Of a stretch of DNA of 64,000 nt, positions 45,426 through 56,251 are shown one piece after another. Numbering within the stretch: position 1 is the stretch's first letter; every line of letters begins with the position of its first letter. Source of the stretch: Stictocephala bisonia (taxonomy: Eukaryota; Arthropoda; Insecta; Hemiptera; Membracidae); contig JAQJVL010000542.1 of assembly GCA_035578905.1 (NCBI GenBank), forward strand, positions 186,001 through 250,000. Direction: 5' to 3'. The position numbers and the translations under genes are program-made. The notes under the pieces were generated by a model. It saw only the letters and a program-made list of their open reading frames with translations. It searched no databases and was not told the origin of the DNA.

Positions 45426-45609
45426 CGCAATTAAATTATATTTTAGATAATTTTTTGTTTCTCATATTTATCTTTGAAAAGTCAGACTTGGCAAGAATGT
45501 TAAATTGTTGATTTTAGTAATAATAATACTGTATTCATATTATACTTTACTTATTTGTCCGCTCTTAGAATAGTGGAACAGAACTATTAGTTTTTTATTT
45601 CTGTTTCAG

Positions 45610-45642
45610 CACTGCCCAACCCATTCGCCTCAACCCCATTCT
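45610..45642 (+). CDS. Micro-exon C2
   Basis: A 33-nt candidate exon between TTTCTGTTTCAG and GTAAGTCATAG, giving HCPTHSPQPHS in phase 0. It is followed 660 bp later by exon B2, so C then B is the local exon order. Confidence 0.55.
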
Positions 45643-46301
45643 GTAAGTCATAGAATAGTTTTCAATTTCTATGTATTGATCTTAAGTTAATTTAGCTATA
45701 ATTTAGGACATTAACTATTAAATTTCGTGTTTATATAACAAAAGTTGATTTTTTAGGAATTTTGTTGCTAGGCAATAATCAGCTGTTTCATTGCTGCAAA
45801 ATATCCACTCTATTTTTACCTCATCTAACCTATTGCTAATGTCAAATATATTGTGATGCTGTAAATATATAACGTAAATTTAATAATTAATGTTTATTTT
45901 TTAAAGTACTTTACTTTAAACTTTTTAATTCTTTTATAACAAGGCAACTTTTGTGAAATTGTTAATTCATATTATTTCTTGCCAAAATAATAGAATTTCA
46001 AAATATTTTCTCCTGATTTGTAACTATACACATCTCAATAAGACTAAACATTCTTTTTAGATAATTTACTTAATTTGTTAAGTGATCTTTTATGCACTTC
46101 TAAAATTAAAAATTTTACCTTTTTGTTTAGTAAGATTTTTTAAATCTAAATTTTACAATTGCATAGACATTTATATATAAATTCACAATTACCGATGTTT
46201 AATGATTTCATTTAACTGAATGTTATCATAAGCGACTGAGGTAATATGCACAATCTGTAGCACGTTAATATATAACCTGGTTGCCTGTTTTTTTTTTTCA
46301 G

Positions 46302-46406
46302 CCAAGAGGATATACAAGTCCTCACTCATCTGGTAGGCCTGTTATATCTACTAAACCTGCATTGAGTACAGAAGAAATGAAAAAACTACACGCAGGTGGT
46401 TATCCA
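46302..46406 (+). CDS. Micro-exon B2
   Basis: A 105-nt candidate exon between TTTTTTTTTCAG and GTAAGTATAA, phase 0, beginning PRGYTSPHSSGRPVISTKPA and ending KKLHAGGYP. The first 19 codons are identical in nucleotide sequence to B1; the differences cluster in the second half, and five of six are replacements. Confidence 0.6.
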
Positions 46407-47246
46407 GTAAGTATAATTTTACTATGTTATCTTCTATTTAATTTATATCAATGTATATAGTTGAATTTACATTGTAGAATATATTGTTATTAAGTGTGTT
46501 GTGCATACAGTGAGAAACCTCATTCAAAGAAAGATTGGTACAGTATATTAGTAACCTGCAATTTATAAGTAGAACCATACAACATTAATATCTGTTGGTA
46601 CATAATATAAAGGGGTTAAAATCGGATAATAATTTTATTTCATTGTTTTGTTACTTAAATCAAACATTTTATTTTATAAGGAATATAATTCTCGCAAAGG
46701 CAATTTCTGCCTGAGGGAGAATCAGTTGTCAGTGAGTTCTATCCCCCTTATCCCCCCCCTCATAGTTACACCAGTGTAATGGAGTATGGTATGATTAGCG
46801 AATTAAGTATTAGCTATTGAATTTTCTAAGATATGAAAAAAATTCATAACCAAGTTCGTATTCAATATTTTTTAAATTGCTGTTAATCCTTAACCTTCAA
46901 GAAGTGATTTTAAATTAATTTATCTGTACATCATCATTTACAATAATATCATCAAAGATATACAGAGACAGGTTCCTTGTCAGACCAAACGAAGACTTAT
47001 AAATACAGTAAAACCCATAAACATGTATGAGAAAATATCATGAAACTACTCATTAATAAATCATACTGTTCTGTAACTGAGTAGTTTACACTTTATTATC
47101 TCAGTTGGAGGGAGCTGCTTCAGTCGAACGGGTATTCTATTGAACACTTTACTTCCTATATACAAAGAGCTCGTCTCATATAAGGCTAACCTATGATTAG
47201 GGTAGTTACTGTATGTACATTGACACATCTGGTATTACATTTAGTA

Positions 47247-47946
47247 TTATACTAGCACAGTACCCGTCCTTTGTACGGGGTTTCCGTTGATTTATATTGT
47301 GCTTATTGCATTCAGTAAGACAGAACGTGTACCTACTGGCATCTGTATAGTTCAAAAGTGCACCCCTAGGAAAGAAGGCAGTAGGCATCACGTGCATCTC
47401 CTATGATGTCACATGGGTGAATAGGCAAAAAAATACTGTTCTAATTCCTGTAGTTTACAGTTCCAGCTGATATGTGGTAAATAACTTGCCTAATATTTAG
47501 CTGAATGTTTTCATTCGCTTGGTAGATTTAGTTACCAGTATTTTATTGAATAATCAAACCAGGTGTTTTCGCCCATGTGAAGTCATAGTCTACTGTGCAG
47601 CCTCGTCGTGATACCTACCGTCTTTTCTAGTTACCGTGGTTGTGGTTAGGTTTGGTCCGGTATTTACTTCAGCACTATCTAAGATGTTTATTTATTCCAA
47701 CAGCTGATTAATGAAACTATTATAAACAATTAATTGCCAAATTGGTATTACCAAAGGGGTTGCATTGATATTTCTTTGAACCCCTGGGGTGGTTTACTGA
47801 TGGAATTTTAAAATATAGATAGGCCTTTGTGTTAACCAGAGACCCTAAGAATGGCTATGCAAAATTTCAGATAAATGGGTTTAGTAATTTTGTGTGATTG
47901 AGTAACACACATACAGACACCATTACAGTTTTATATAATAGCAAGA
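47247..47946 (+). repeat. Repeat R, intact copy
   Basis: A 700-bp unit from CTAGCACAGTACCCGTCC to ATATAATAGCAAGATT, uninterrupted. It shows where the copy at 31846-34925 is broken. It is non-coding and lies between exons B2 and C3, as the interrupted copy lies between B1 and C1. Confidence 0.75.
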
Positions 47947-48486
47947 TTATTTAAGTTTAAGTTTTTTACATTTATTTATGTATTCATTTTGTTTTAATAA
48001 AGCGAGTGAGTTTATTTTTTCAATTAATGCATTGATTGCTGTTTAGACAGTATACTTTTTAAAGTGTACTGGAACCTCCAAAATGGCTTAGCCTTGGAGG
48101 CTCTATATTTTTTCTTGTACAATGACATTTTTATAATGATTTTCAATTTTTAAAAATTATTGGTTTTGGTTTGTAAATATATTCAACGGTCATGTGAATA
48201 TAATTGTCTTCTATTATTATTATATAACATTTAAGTTTTATTTTAGATAATTTGTTGTTTCTCATATTTATCTTTGAGAAGTAAGACTTGGCAAGAATGA
48301 TAAAAAACAATAACCTTTTCAATTTATTATAATAAGTTTTTGTATCTATGATTGTACATTTTAAAAATCTTGTAGAGTGAAAAAATAAATATCTGTATCT
48401 TTATCTATCTTATCTTTATCTTATTTTGATTTATCAAATAAAACTAATAGTGGAACAGAACCATTAATTTTATATTTCTGTTTCAG

Positions 48487-48519
48487 CAATGCCCAACTCA
48501 TTTGCCTCAACCCCATTCG
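48487..48519 (+). CDS. Micro-exon C3
   Basis: A 33-nt candidate exon between TTTCTGTTTCAG and GTAAGTCATAG, giving QCPTHLPQPHS in phase 0. It is the first of two class C exons within 650 bp. Confidence 0.5.
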
Positions 48520-49131
48520 GTAAGTCATAGAATATTTTTCAGTTTTTATGTATTGATCTTAACTTAATGCTATAATTTGGGACATTCACTATTAAATTTC
48601 ATGTTTATATAATAAAAGTTGATTTTTTAGGAATTGTGATGCTAGGAAATAATCAGTTGTTTCATTGTTGAAGATTTCCATTTATTTATTTATCAACCGA
48701 TGACACCACTTTAAACTGGGTCTGTAACTTGCACCTGTATTTTCATTAGAGCCGAGTCTGGGGTTGCTCACGTGTATACTAGGCAAAACTGGCATTCAAA
48801 GGATTAAATAAGCAATTTCATTCATTCTGTTTTGAGAACTATTCAACACTCATCCAAGAAAAATTCAAATATCAAATCTTCATTCAAAACTACAAACAAA
48901 TTAAAAAAACAAACTGAACACCACGAAAGACAAAATTAAAAATGGACCTGTATCAGGAATCTATGAAATTCTATGATATTCTGTTATGTAACATTCCAAA
49001 TATGTAATAAATAAATATAGTTTGTTGATTTTACTACTAGTAATGCTGTATTTATATTATACTTCAAATTACTTTGTTGTACGCTCTTATAATAGTGGAA
49101 CTGAATTATTAGGTTTATTTTTCTGTTTCAG

Positions 49132-49164
49132 CATCGCACAAGCCACTCGCCTCAACCCCATTCG
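49132..49164 (+). CDS. Micro-exon C4
   Basis: A 33-nt candidate exon between TTTTCTGTTTCAG and GTAAGTCATAG, giving HRTSHSPQPHS in phase 0. The upstream AATAGTGGAACTGAATTATT matches the intron before C2, and the downstream intron matches that after C3, so C3-C4 is a local tandem duplication. Confidence 0.55.
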
Positions 49165-49339
49165 GTAAGTCATAGAATAGTTTTCAATTGTTATGAATTT
49201 ATCTTAAGTTAATTCTGGTATAATTTAGGACATTAACTATTACATTTCGTGTTTATATAACAGAAGCTGATTTTTTAGGAATTGTGATGTTAAGAAATAA
49301 TCAGTTGTTCTATTGCTGAATGATTTCAATTTATTTATT

Positions 49340-49498
49340 TAGTATATTGTAGAGATAGGACATGAGCAAACTTACCTTGAAAATTTGTGAGATTATGTGT
49401 TAATTTTGAGTATGTTACTACTACTCTGGTGTTAGTGAACTTGTCTTCTAAGGTATGTTTGCACTACCTTACATCAGTCCTATCTCTCTAATATACTA
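49340..49498. mobile_element. Small MITE
   Basis: TAGTATATTGTAGAGATAGG at the left and CCTATCTCTCTAATATACTA at the right are imperfect inverted repeats enclosing about 120 bp of non-coding sequence. It lies in the intron after C4. Confidence 0.65.
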
Positions 49499-49524
49499 AT
49501 TCCTGGCCTAGTGCCCTTAAACCT

Positions 49525-50050
49525 AACCATTTATTTATTTATCAACTGATGACACCACTTTAAACTGGGTCTGTAGCTTAGCACCTGTATTTTCTCTAGC
49601 GCCGAGCTTGGGGTTTCTCACATGTATACTAAGCAAACTCCTGGCACTCAGAGGATTAAATGAGCAATTATATTCAGTCTGTTTTGAGAATATATTTTTA
49701 AATACTCGGAGTACAATTTTGACACAGCAGCTTGGCCTCAAACTCATTTTACATACTTATTTACTGTTAGAAAAAACACTTTTTTAAAAATTGTTCATTT
49801 GAAATATTGAACATTTCAATACAATGCTCACAGAGTCTCAGATCCAAATAACAGTTTTAAAGCAGTCAGTTAACTTTCAAAATAACTTTCGTTTGATAGT
49901 TCAAAGTGTAAACCTGTGGTTTTGCTAAGTACTGTAACACAAAAAGACTTTATTGCAAGGCCTTTCAACTACAATGAAACTTTACAAATATTGTCAGTTA
50001 ATCAATAGCTATAAATAAAACCTCTCCTCCTCCTTAAAAATCATTAATAT
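49525..50050 (+). repeat. Block homologous to 43530-44610 without the SINE
   Basis: It shares GATTAAATGAGCAATT, AAATTGTTCATTTGAAA and AACAGTTTTAAAG segments with the tandem units. At 49917-49940 TGTGGTTTTG passes directly into TACTGTAACAC, the empty SINE site. Confidence 0.7.
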
Positions 50051-50488
50051 TGTGACTAAATCATTGAGTATTTGAATATTGTGAATATTAAAATACTAAA
50101 ACATTTGAATATGTATTGTTAATATGAGTTTCTGTCAGAAATAATCTTTTATTGTTAGGGGTGTGTGGAGGGGAGGGGTCACCCACCACCCTAAGTGTAT
50201 AGGAGGGACAACAGCACTGTTAAAAACCTTTCCCATCAAAAGAACGTAATAATCAATAAACAAATTTCTAAGTGATAACTTTGAAGACAATTAATATTGA
50301 ATACTGTTTTGTTAGTTTGGTGGTCTAGTTTTAGTTTTTATCTATTGCGTTTGTTATGTATTCTTTATTGACTAGTTACCTGTTTGAGCAGGAATTTGCC
50401 TACTTATATCAATGTATTGTCATGCTATAAATATATAAAGTAAATTTAATAATTGATGTTTATTTTTTAATGTTTATTTGTATTTCAG

Positions 50489-50593
50489 CCAAGAGAATAT
50501 ACGAGTCCTCACTCATCTAGTAGGCCTGTTATATCTACTAAACGTGCATTGAGTCCAAAAGAAATGAAAAAACTACACGCAGGTGGTTATCCA
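50489..50593 (+). CDS. Micro-exon B3
   Basis: A 105-nt candidate exon between TTGTATTTCAG and GTAAGTATAA, phase 0, beginning PREYTSPHSSSRPVISTKRA and ending KKLHAGGYP. It differs from B2 at six codons, five of them replacements (G/E, G/S, P/R, T/P, E/K). It follows C4, repeating the C-to-B order. Confidence 0.6.
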
Positions 50594-50989
50594 GTAAGTA
50601 TAATTTTATTATGTTATCTTCTATTTAATTTATATCAATGTATATGGTTGATTTTACATTGTAGAATATATTGTTGTGTTAAGAGTGTTTTGCATACAGT
50701 GAGAAACCTCATTCAAAGAAAGATTTGTAAAGTATATTAGGAACCTGCAATTTATAAGTAGAATAATACAACAAGAAAATCTCATGGTATGTAATATAAA
50801 GGGGTTAGAATCAGATAATAATGTTATTTCATTGTTTTAATTTCTTGAAACAAACATTTTATGTTGTATGAGATATAATTCCCGCAAAGGCAAATTTTGC
50901 CTGAGAGCTAGAATGAGTAATCTGGGGATTCTATCCCCATTATCCCCTTCCCCATAGTTATGCCACTGTAATGGAGTGTGGTATGATAA

Positions 50990-51190
50990 ATTATGTAAAA
51001 CCAAATTCAGACAGGGAGACGAAAACTAAGCATTTTAGGACATATGTTTATAAGAAATGTTTTCTTAGTATTTAAGTGAATAATCATATCCTGAAATCTT
51101 GAAGGGTTTTTAAAGAACACTCTGTTTATAAATAATATACTCGTTCAGCCGAAGATACAGTAATTGTATTAGTAAACAGATGTTATCGAA
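50990..51190 (+). repeat. Repeated block, partner 56050-56245
   Basis: Both contain ACGAAAACTAAGCATTTTAG, a CTTGAAGGGTTTTTA segment and a final AGTAAACA. The nature is unknown. Between here and the piggyBac (51190-51528) I see only AT-rich sequence. Confidence 0.6.
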
Positions 51191-51863
51191 ACAAACAAAT
51201 TTGTAAACAAAAAAAATTATTTAAGTTTTAATTTATACTAGATTGGTTTTAATCTATAGCTTTTATCCATTATATTCTCAACATTTTTATAAAAAGTATA
51301 TTTATAATATATTATCAAAAGTATTTTGATTTTAATATAAATAAAAAAAGATATTTCTCTTACTTACTAAAAGTTACAACAAAGTCAACTTTTTTATTTA
51401 CAAGATTTTACACAATATTTTATAACTACTTAAATTATCATTATAAATTACAATTTCAAAGACATGTTATGTAAAATGAACCATTTAATTCAATGTAACA
51501 TTAACATTTTTATTTACTAACATTTTAACCCTCTACTACACGCGCCCTATCAGCCGCCGTTAGTACACGCTAGCGGCACTCAGTACCGCTTTGTGTAATA
51601 TGCGTGTTTTATAACTGTTTACTGATGTAATTTGTAACATTTCACTTTGATTAATGTATTATAGTAGGTGTATGCAAATAACACACTTTTAGTCATAAAA
51701 AAATGTATTTACAACATTACTTACAACACTTGTATCATAAAGATTTTAAAACCACATACATTTTATGAAAATTATAATTAAAAATAAATGTTACTTATAA
51801 AAATATAAATTGTAGATAACTAGTACATTTTCATCTATTAAAATGTAATAAGATATAGTAATA

Positions 51864-53667
51864 TTATGTAAAGTTGTAAATTAATTTACGTTTAGTCCTC
51901 GTCTGAAGAGTCAGCAGTGCAGGTCCTGCATTCAACTCTTGCCGTGGAATGGTTCTTGCACACAAACCGAGTACAGAGTGAACAACGAATAGTGGTTTTA
52001 TTGTTTCAGTGTTTTCCACATTCATGGAAAGGTCCGCATCTGGCTTGAACAGCAGGTGGTATAGGGTTGGGCTGGTCATTTTTATATTGGGGAGGAATGC
52101 TTTTATATCCAGAGGTAAATTTTTTACATTAGCTCTACTTTTTAGCTGTTCGGTCATAAGACTAATGGCTAGTCCTTCTAAAAAGTCCATTCGGCTTTTA
52201 TTAGGCTCGTTATTGTTCATGTTATTAGCAACATAAATTACAAAAGCATTCACAGCAGTCATATCTAGAAATCTGAAAAACAAAGCTAATGGCCATCTTC
52301 TGGTTTTTATTGTCGTACTGTAGTTAGCACACTTTTGGACCACGGAGTCAACCCCCCCTTTTGTGCTATTATAATCTAATATGATCGTTGGTTTCCCCGT
52401 ATCCTCATCAATTTCTTCTTCGTCATGCATAGTAGACATCAATATGACGGCTTTGTTTTTTTTGGGCACGAATGAGACAATTGTACAGTTATCTTGGAAT
52501 CCAAATAGGGAAGATCCAATTTCTTTTGTTTTACTGGGAAGGAACTCACGTGGTATTTCAGGTCTATTTTTTTTCACTGTACCTAACAAAGTTAATTTAT
52601 TTTCTAATAGATACATTGCAAGCTCGTGAGTGGTGTAAAAATTATCTGTTGTTACATTTCTACACGTACCCTTTATTGGCTCTACTAAACGTTTTACAAC
52701 ATCAATAGTTTTGTTTGATGTTGCAAAAGGTCCTGCTACCTGTTTCCCACAGTAAATTTCAAAATTGCAAACATAAAATGTTTTAGCATCACACATGGAA
52801 TACATTTTCAATCCATACTTAGCAGGTTTGTTAGGCATGTACATGACAAAGCTGCAACGACCTCTAAATGGGTGTAACATTTCATCTATAGTTACGAACT
52901 CTGATGGACTGTAACAGTTTTGAAAGTTATCATTCAAAGCCGTGTATATTTGCCTAATCGGTGCTAGTTTGTCTGTAGCTGCTCTGGCAGCTCTCGTGTT
53001 TATGTCATCAAAACGGATTGACTGCAGGAGAAATCTGAATCTATTGATTCCAAACACAGCTCTGCATATCATTATGCCAGTGCCATTGGTTTTCCAAGCT
53101 CGTTTGGCATCAGCTTTACAGCTCTTGTTTATTGAAAGTATATACAAAACACCTAATAGAGCCATTATTTCATCCCTGGAAGTCTGTTTACAATCTCTAT
53201 CCCTTTCAAAACGGCCATCTAATTGTTTTTTCTCTATAAAAATATTTGTGTATTCAACTATCAAATCAATCATTTCAAGAGTTATAAACTTTTGAAAAGC
53301 ATCTAACTCACTTTTTGCATCTCGTGCAATACGTTTTGGTCCAGGTAATGTTTTTACAAGATTTTTTGATTTTGTTTTAGAAGAAAGGGTGCACGACCTA
53401 CTCAGCCAAAATTCATTATTTTGTTTACCCTGTCCTATAAATATTTGAAAATCTTCATTCGTACTTACAAGAGACTCGTTTCCATCATCACCTGACTGTT
53501 CACTGTCACTTGAATGGTTGTCTTGAAGAATATCCTCCCTTTCAGGTTCATTGCTGCTGATATCAGATAAATCAAAGTAGTCTTCATTGTTGTGATGGTT
53601 TCTTTCTTCATCCGAAAGTTCCTCCAAAGCTGTCGGCAGATCAACAAGCCTCACCACCCGTTGTTCC
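51864..53667 (-). pseudogene. piggyBac transposase, main exon
   Basis: After the proposed splice acceptor the frame begins EQRVVRLVDLPTALEELSDE and an acidic Ser/Asp-rich N-terminus. The DDE_Tnp_1_7-type core contains FVTIDEMLHPFRGR (Asp 1), NVTTDNFYTTHEL (Asp 2) and NSTKGGVDSVVQKC (Asp 3), the three catalytic aspartates of piggyBac. The protein is about 600 residues, usual for the family. The expected C-terminal Cys-rich zinc domain (CSLC, CKNH, CRTC) is encoded in a shifted frame, so one base is missing near 52005 and the native C-terminus is lost. Confidence 0.93.
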
Positions 53668-53828
53668 CTAAAAAAAAAAAAAAAAAAAAAAAAAAACACT
53701 TAATTTAGTAAAATATTATTACATTCAACACGCAAAGACAAAAGAGACCTAAAAAAAATGAAATTATCAACAAAAATCATAAAATGCATATTGAAAAGGC
53801 ATATTGCATAGAAAGAAAATGTACTTAC
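53668..53828 (-). other. Predicted 161-bp intron that splits the transposase start codon
   Basis: Minus strand: exon 1 ends GTGTAAACAT at 53829, followed by GTAAGTAC, a consensus donor. A T-rich intron ends in a run of about 25 T and TAG, after which exon 2 begins GGAACAACGG at 53667. Joining AT to G makes ATG followed by GAA CAA CGG, in frame with the whole transposase and with A at -3. Unspliced, the ATG at this place is followed at once by TAA, and the apparent poly-Phe N-terminus is only the pyrimidine tract. Confidence 0.7.
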
Positions 53829-54057
53829 ATGTTTACACGCTAGCGGTATGCGGTGCCGCAAACGTGATCCGCTCTGTTCAGAAGTCAACTGCTCACTGAA
53901 AAAACGGAGCCGAACTCCCCCCACCACTTCCTTCCCTTTGTCAAAACATGAAGAAAGAATACTACAACATCCGGGAGTTTTTAAGCCATCTAGGCCAATT
54001 TAAATATAACAAAATTAAAATTGCGGTACGCAGTGCCGCTTAGCGTGTAGTTGAGGG

Positions 54058-54680
54058 TTAAGTACATTTTTTAGTTAATATAAATAGTAGGTGACATGTT
54101 ACCCTATGTTGCCAATTACAACCAGACACTTCTTATTTACTAACATGTTAAGTACATTTTTTAGTTAATATAAATGTAGGTGACACGTTACCTTATGTTG
54201 CCAATTACAAACCACACACTTCTTATTTACTAACATGTTAAGTACATTTTTTAGTTAATATAAATGTAGGTGACACGTTACCTTATGTTGCCAATTACAA
54301 ACCACACACTTCTTATTTACTAACATGTTAAGTACATTTTTTAGTTAATATAAATAGTAGGTGACATGTTACCCTATGTTGCCAATTACAACCAGACACT
54401 TCTTATTTACTAACATGTTAAGTACATTTTTTAGTTAATATAAATGTAGGTGACACGTTACCTTATGTTGCCAATTACAAACCACACACTTCTTATTTAC
54501 TAACATGTTAAGTACATTTTTTAGTTATTATAAATGTAGGTGACACGTTACCTTATGTTGCCAATTACAAACCACACACTTCTTATTTACTAACATGTTA
54601 AGTACATTTTTTAGTTAATATAAATAGTAGGTGACACGTTACCCTATGTTGCCAATTACAAACCACACACTTCTTATTAA
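54058..54680 (+). repeat. 90-bp tandem array with a three-unit higher-order pattern
   Basis: TTAAGTACATTTTTTAGTTA recurs at 54058, 54148, 54238, 54328, 54418, 54508 and 54598, exactly 90 bp apart, giving nearly seven units. Units 1, 4 and 7 have AAATAGTAGG and ACCCTATG; units 2, 3, 5 and 6 have AAATGTAGG and ACCTTATG. The order a-b-b-a-b-b-a gives a 270-bp higher-order period. It is not a CRISPR array: units are contiguous and lack unique spacers. Confidence 0.95.
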
Positions 54681-54754
54681 TTACTCATTATTGTTTATTA
54701 ATTAACTGTAAAAGTATATTCAACAGTTGAAAACTGAAAATTGTGGTAAAGACA

Positions 54755-54968
54755 GCGTTAAGGTGTTATTTAGAATATTTAAACCATCAAAGGTTTTGCC
54801 CATACTGTGATGCGGGTGATCTCTGTGGTATCCTCAGTGCCCCTCAGTGGTGTCTCTAAGACTGACACCGAGGATGACATCAGTCTCAGAGGTACCATAC
54901 AGATCACCCACATCACAGAATGGGTGAAATGTTTAATGATTTAAATATTGTAAATAACACCCTAAAAC
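54755..54968. repeat. Imperfect 214-bp palindrome
   Basis: The left arm (AAGGTGTTATTTAGAATATT, ACTGTGATGCGGGTGATCTC) is mirrored by the right arm (GATCACCCACATCACAGAAT, AATATTGTAAATAACACCCT), and the centre also pairs (GGTGTC/GACACC). It is probably a MITE of unknown family. Confidence 0.75.
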
Positions 54969-54975
54969 GGTTGTT

Positions 54976-55599
54976 ACAGGAAGCTTTAGTTTTAAGTATT
55001 GACACTAGTAGCTTAAGCTTTTAAATTAAGATATTTGAAATTAATTAATTTTAATATTTTAACTATGAGTTATATAAGACTCATAACATTAATAAACAAT
55101 AAATGTGATCTTATGTATTTTGCTGGCATCATAACAACATTGGAAACATTGTAGATAATCTGAAAATGTTATATTAATTTAATAAAAGCTTGTTTTGTAT
55201 ATTCCATACTTTTAATAAAGCAAATTTATTAATTATTTGGAACTGGTTCAGGATTTCCGGTGTGTTCATCAGTAAGTATTGTTACGTACCAGTTTTAAAT
55301 AACAAATCTTTGTTACTTATTCATTTATTGAAACAATTATGGAAATAAAATTATACAATAATGTATTTATGTAACATAACCAATAATGCATTATACAAAT
55401 TTTAACTATCAAAATGTTTTCTAATTTGTAGTGAATGCAAATATTTCCCACTTTTATTGTGAAAATGCATGTTTAAATTGTTTTGGTCTCTGAAATCTCA
55501 ATTCTTTATGAAATGAAAAGCAAATTAAAACATACTAAAGCGATTTAGTCTAACTTGCATGATAGAAGGAACTACTCTAAGAACTATCTATAGACAATA
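54976..55599. other. Gene-free stretch
   Basis: Very AT-rich. A GTAAGTATTG at 55272, preceded by TGGTTCAG and 20 bp, could be read as a tiny exon, but it is not a multiple of three and has no second copy. Confidence 0.45.
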
Positions 55600-56030
55600 G
55601 ACAAAAATTCTTTATTTGTTGAGTACAAACTAGTACATTAAATAGTGTCAGTCTTACTACTAATTACATAAATCTCTAGACCCAAAAAGTTTGTGTTAAC
55701 TATATTACTAATATTTGTATCACCTACTTTAATGTTTGGGGAAAAAATGTTTTTGTTCTGTCTCGTTTGAAAAGAAATAAAATTTGTTTTGTCAATGTTT
55801 AAATACAATGAATTATTTTGAAAACATTCTTGAATTTTTGAAAGGTGCATTAGACTTGCAGATTCTATATCACTTTGATTTTTACCTGAAACGATTAAAT
55901 TTGAATCGTCAGCATAGAGTACAATTTTACTATCTAAAAAAACTAATAAAATTACAAGTTGAAGTAACAAATTGTAACCTTCAATCATTGACTACAATGA
56001 ACAGTACAAACTATAAAGGTGGTATAGGAT
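55600..56030 (-). pseudogene. LINE RT fragment
   Basis: Minus frame 55988-55638 gives SKIVLYADDSNLIVSG, the catalytic YADD box, then SASLMHLSKIQECFQNNSLY and NIDKTNFISF, and NTNFLGLEI of the thumb start. The rest of the thumb and the C-terminal tail are missing: the frame goes straight into a 3' end with CAACAAATAAAGAATTTTTG. Upstream RT blocks are deleted too, so this is another internally shortened LINE. Confidence 0.7.
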
Positions 56031-56251
56031 TATTAAGATATAATAAATAATGTAAAAAACACATTCAGGCAGACATACGAAAACTAAGCATTTTAGGACA
56101 AATGTTTACAGGAACTTTTTTCCTAGTTTTTATGTAAATAATCATATTCTTAAGTCTTGAAGGGTTTTTATGAACGCCATATATACTAATAATATTTGTC
56201 CATACGTTGTACTTGCTAATCACAGTAAACAAATTACTTTTGCCCAATGTG

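Larger units (their letters stand above)
51529..54057 (-). mobile_element. piggyBac element, near-complete
   Basis: A 2529-bp element between TTAA sites (51525-51528 and 54058-54061). The ends are CCCTCTACTACACGC and its near-complement GCGTGTAGTTGAGGG. Subterminal repeats of the type CACGCTAGCGG occur near both ends (51565 and 53837). One large minus-strand transposase gene fills the interior. The right flank is a 90-bp tandem array whose units contain the same TTAA, and the left flank (TTTATTTACTAACAT) matches the array too, so the element landed in the array. Confidence 0.95.

Noticed and set aside
53667..53699. piggyBac transposase starting with a poly-Phe N-terminus
   Set aside because: The Phe run is translation of the pyrimidine tract before the AG acceptor. 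A spliced ATG fits far better.
54058..54680. CRISPR-like array
   Set aside because: Units are contiguous 90-bp tandem repeats with no unique spacers, in a eukaryotic transposon-rich context.
55250..55275. 20-nt micro-exon before GTAAGTATT
   Set aside because: Not a multiple of three, no second copy and a poor branch/acceptor context.
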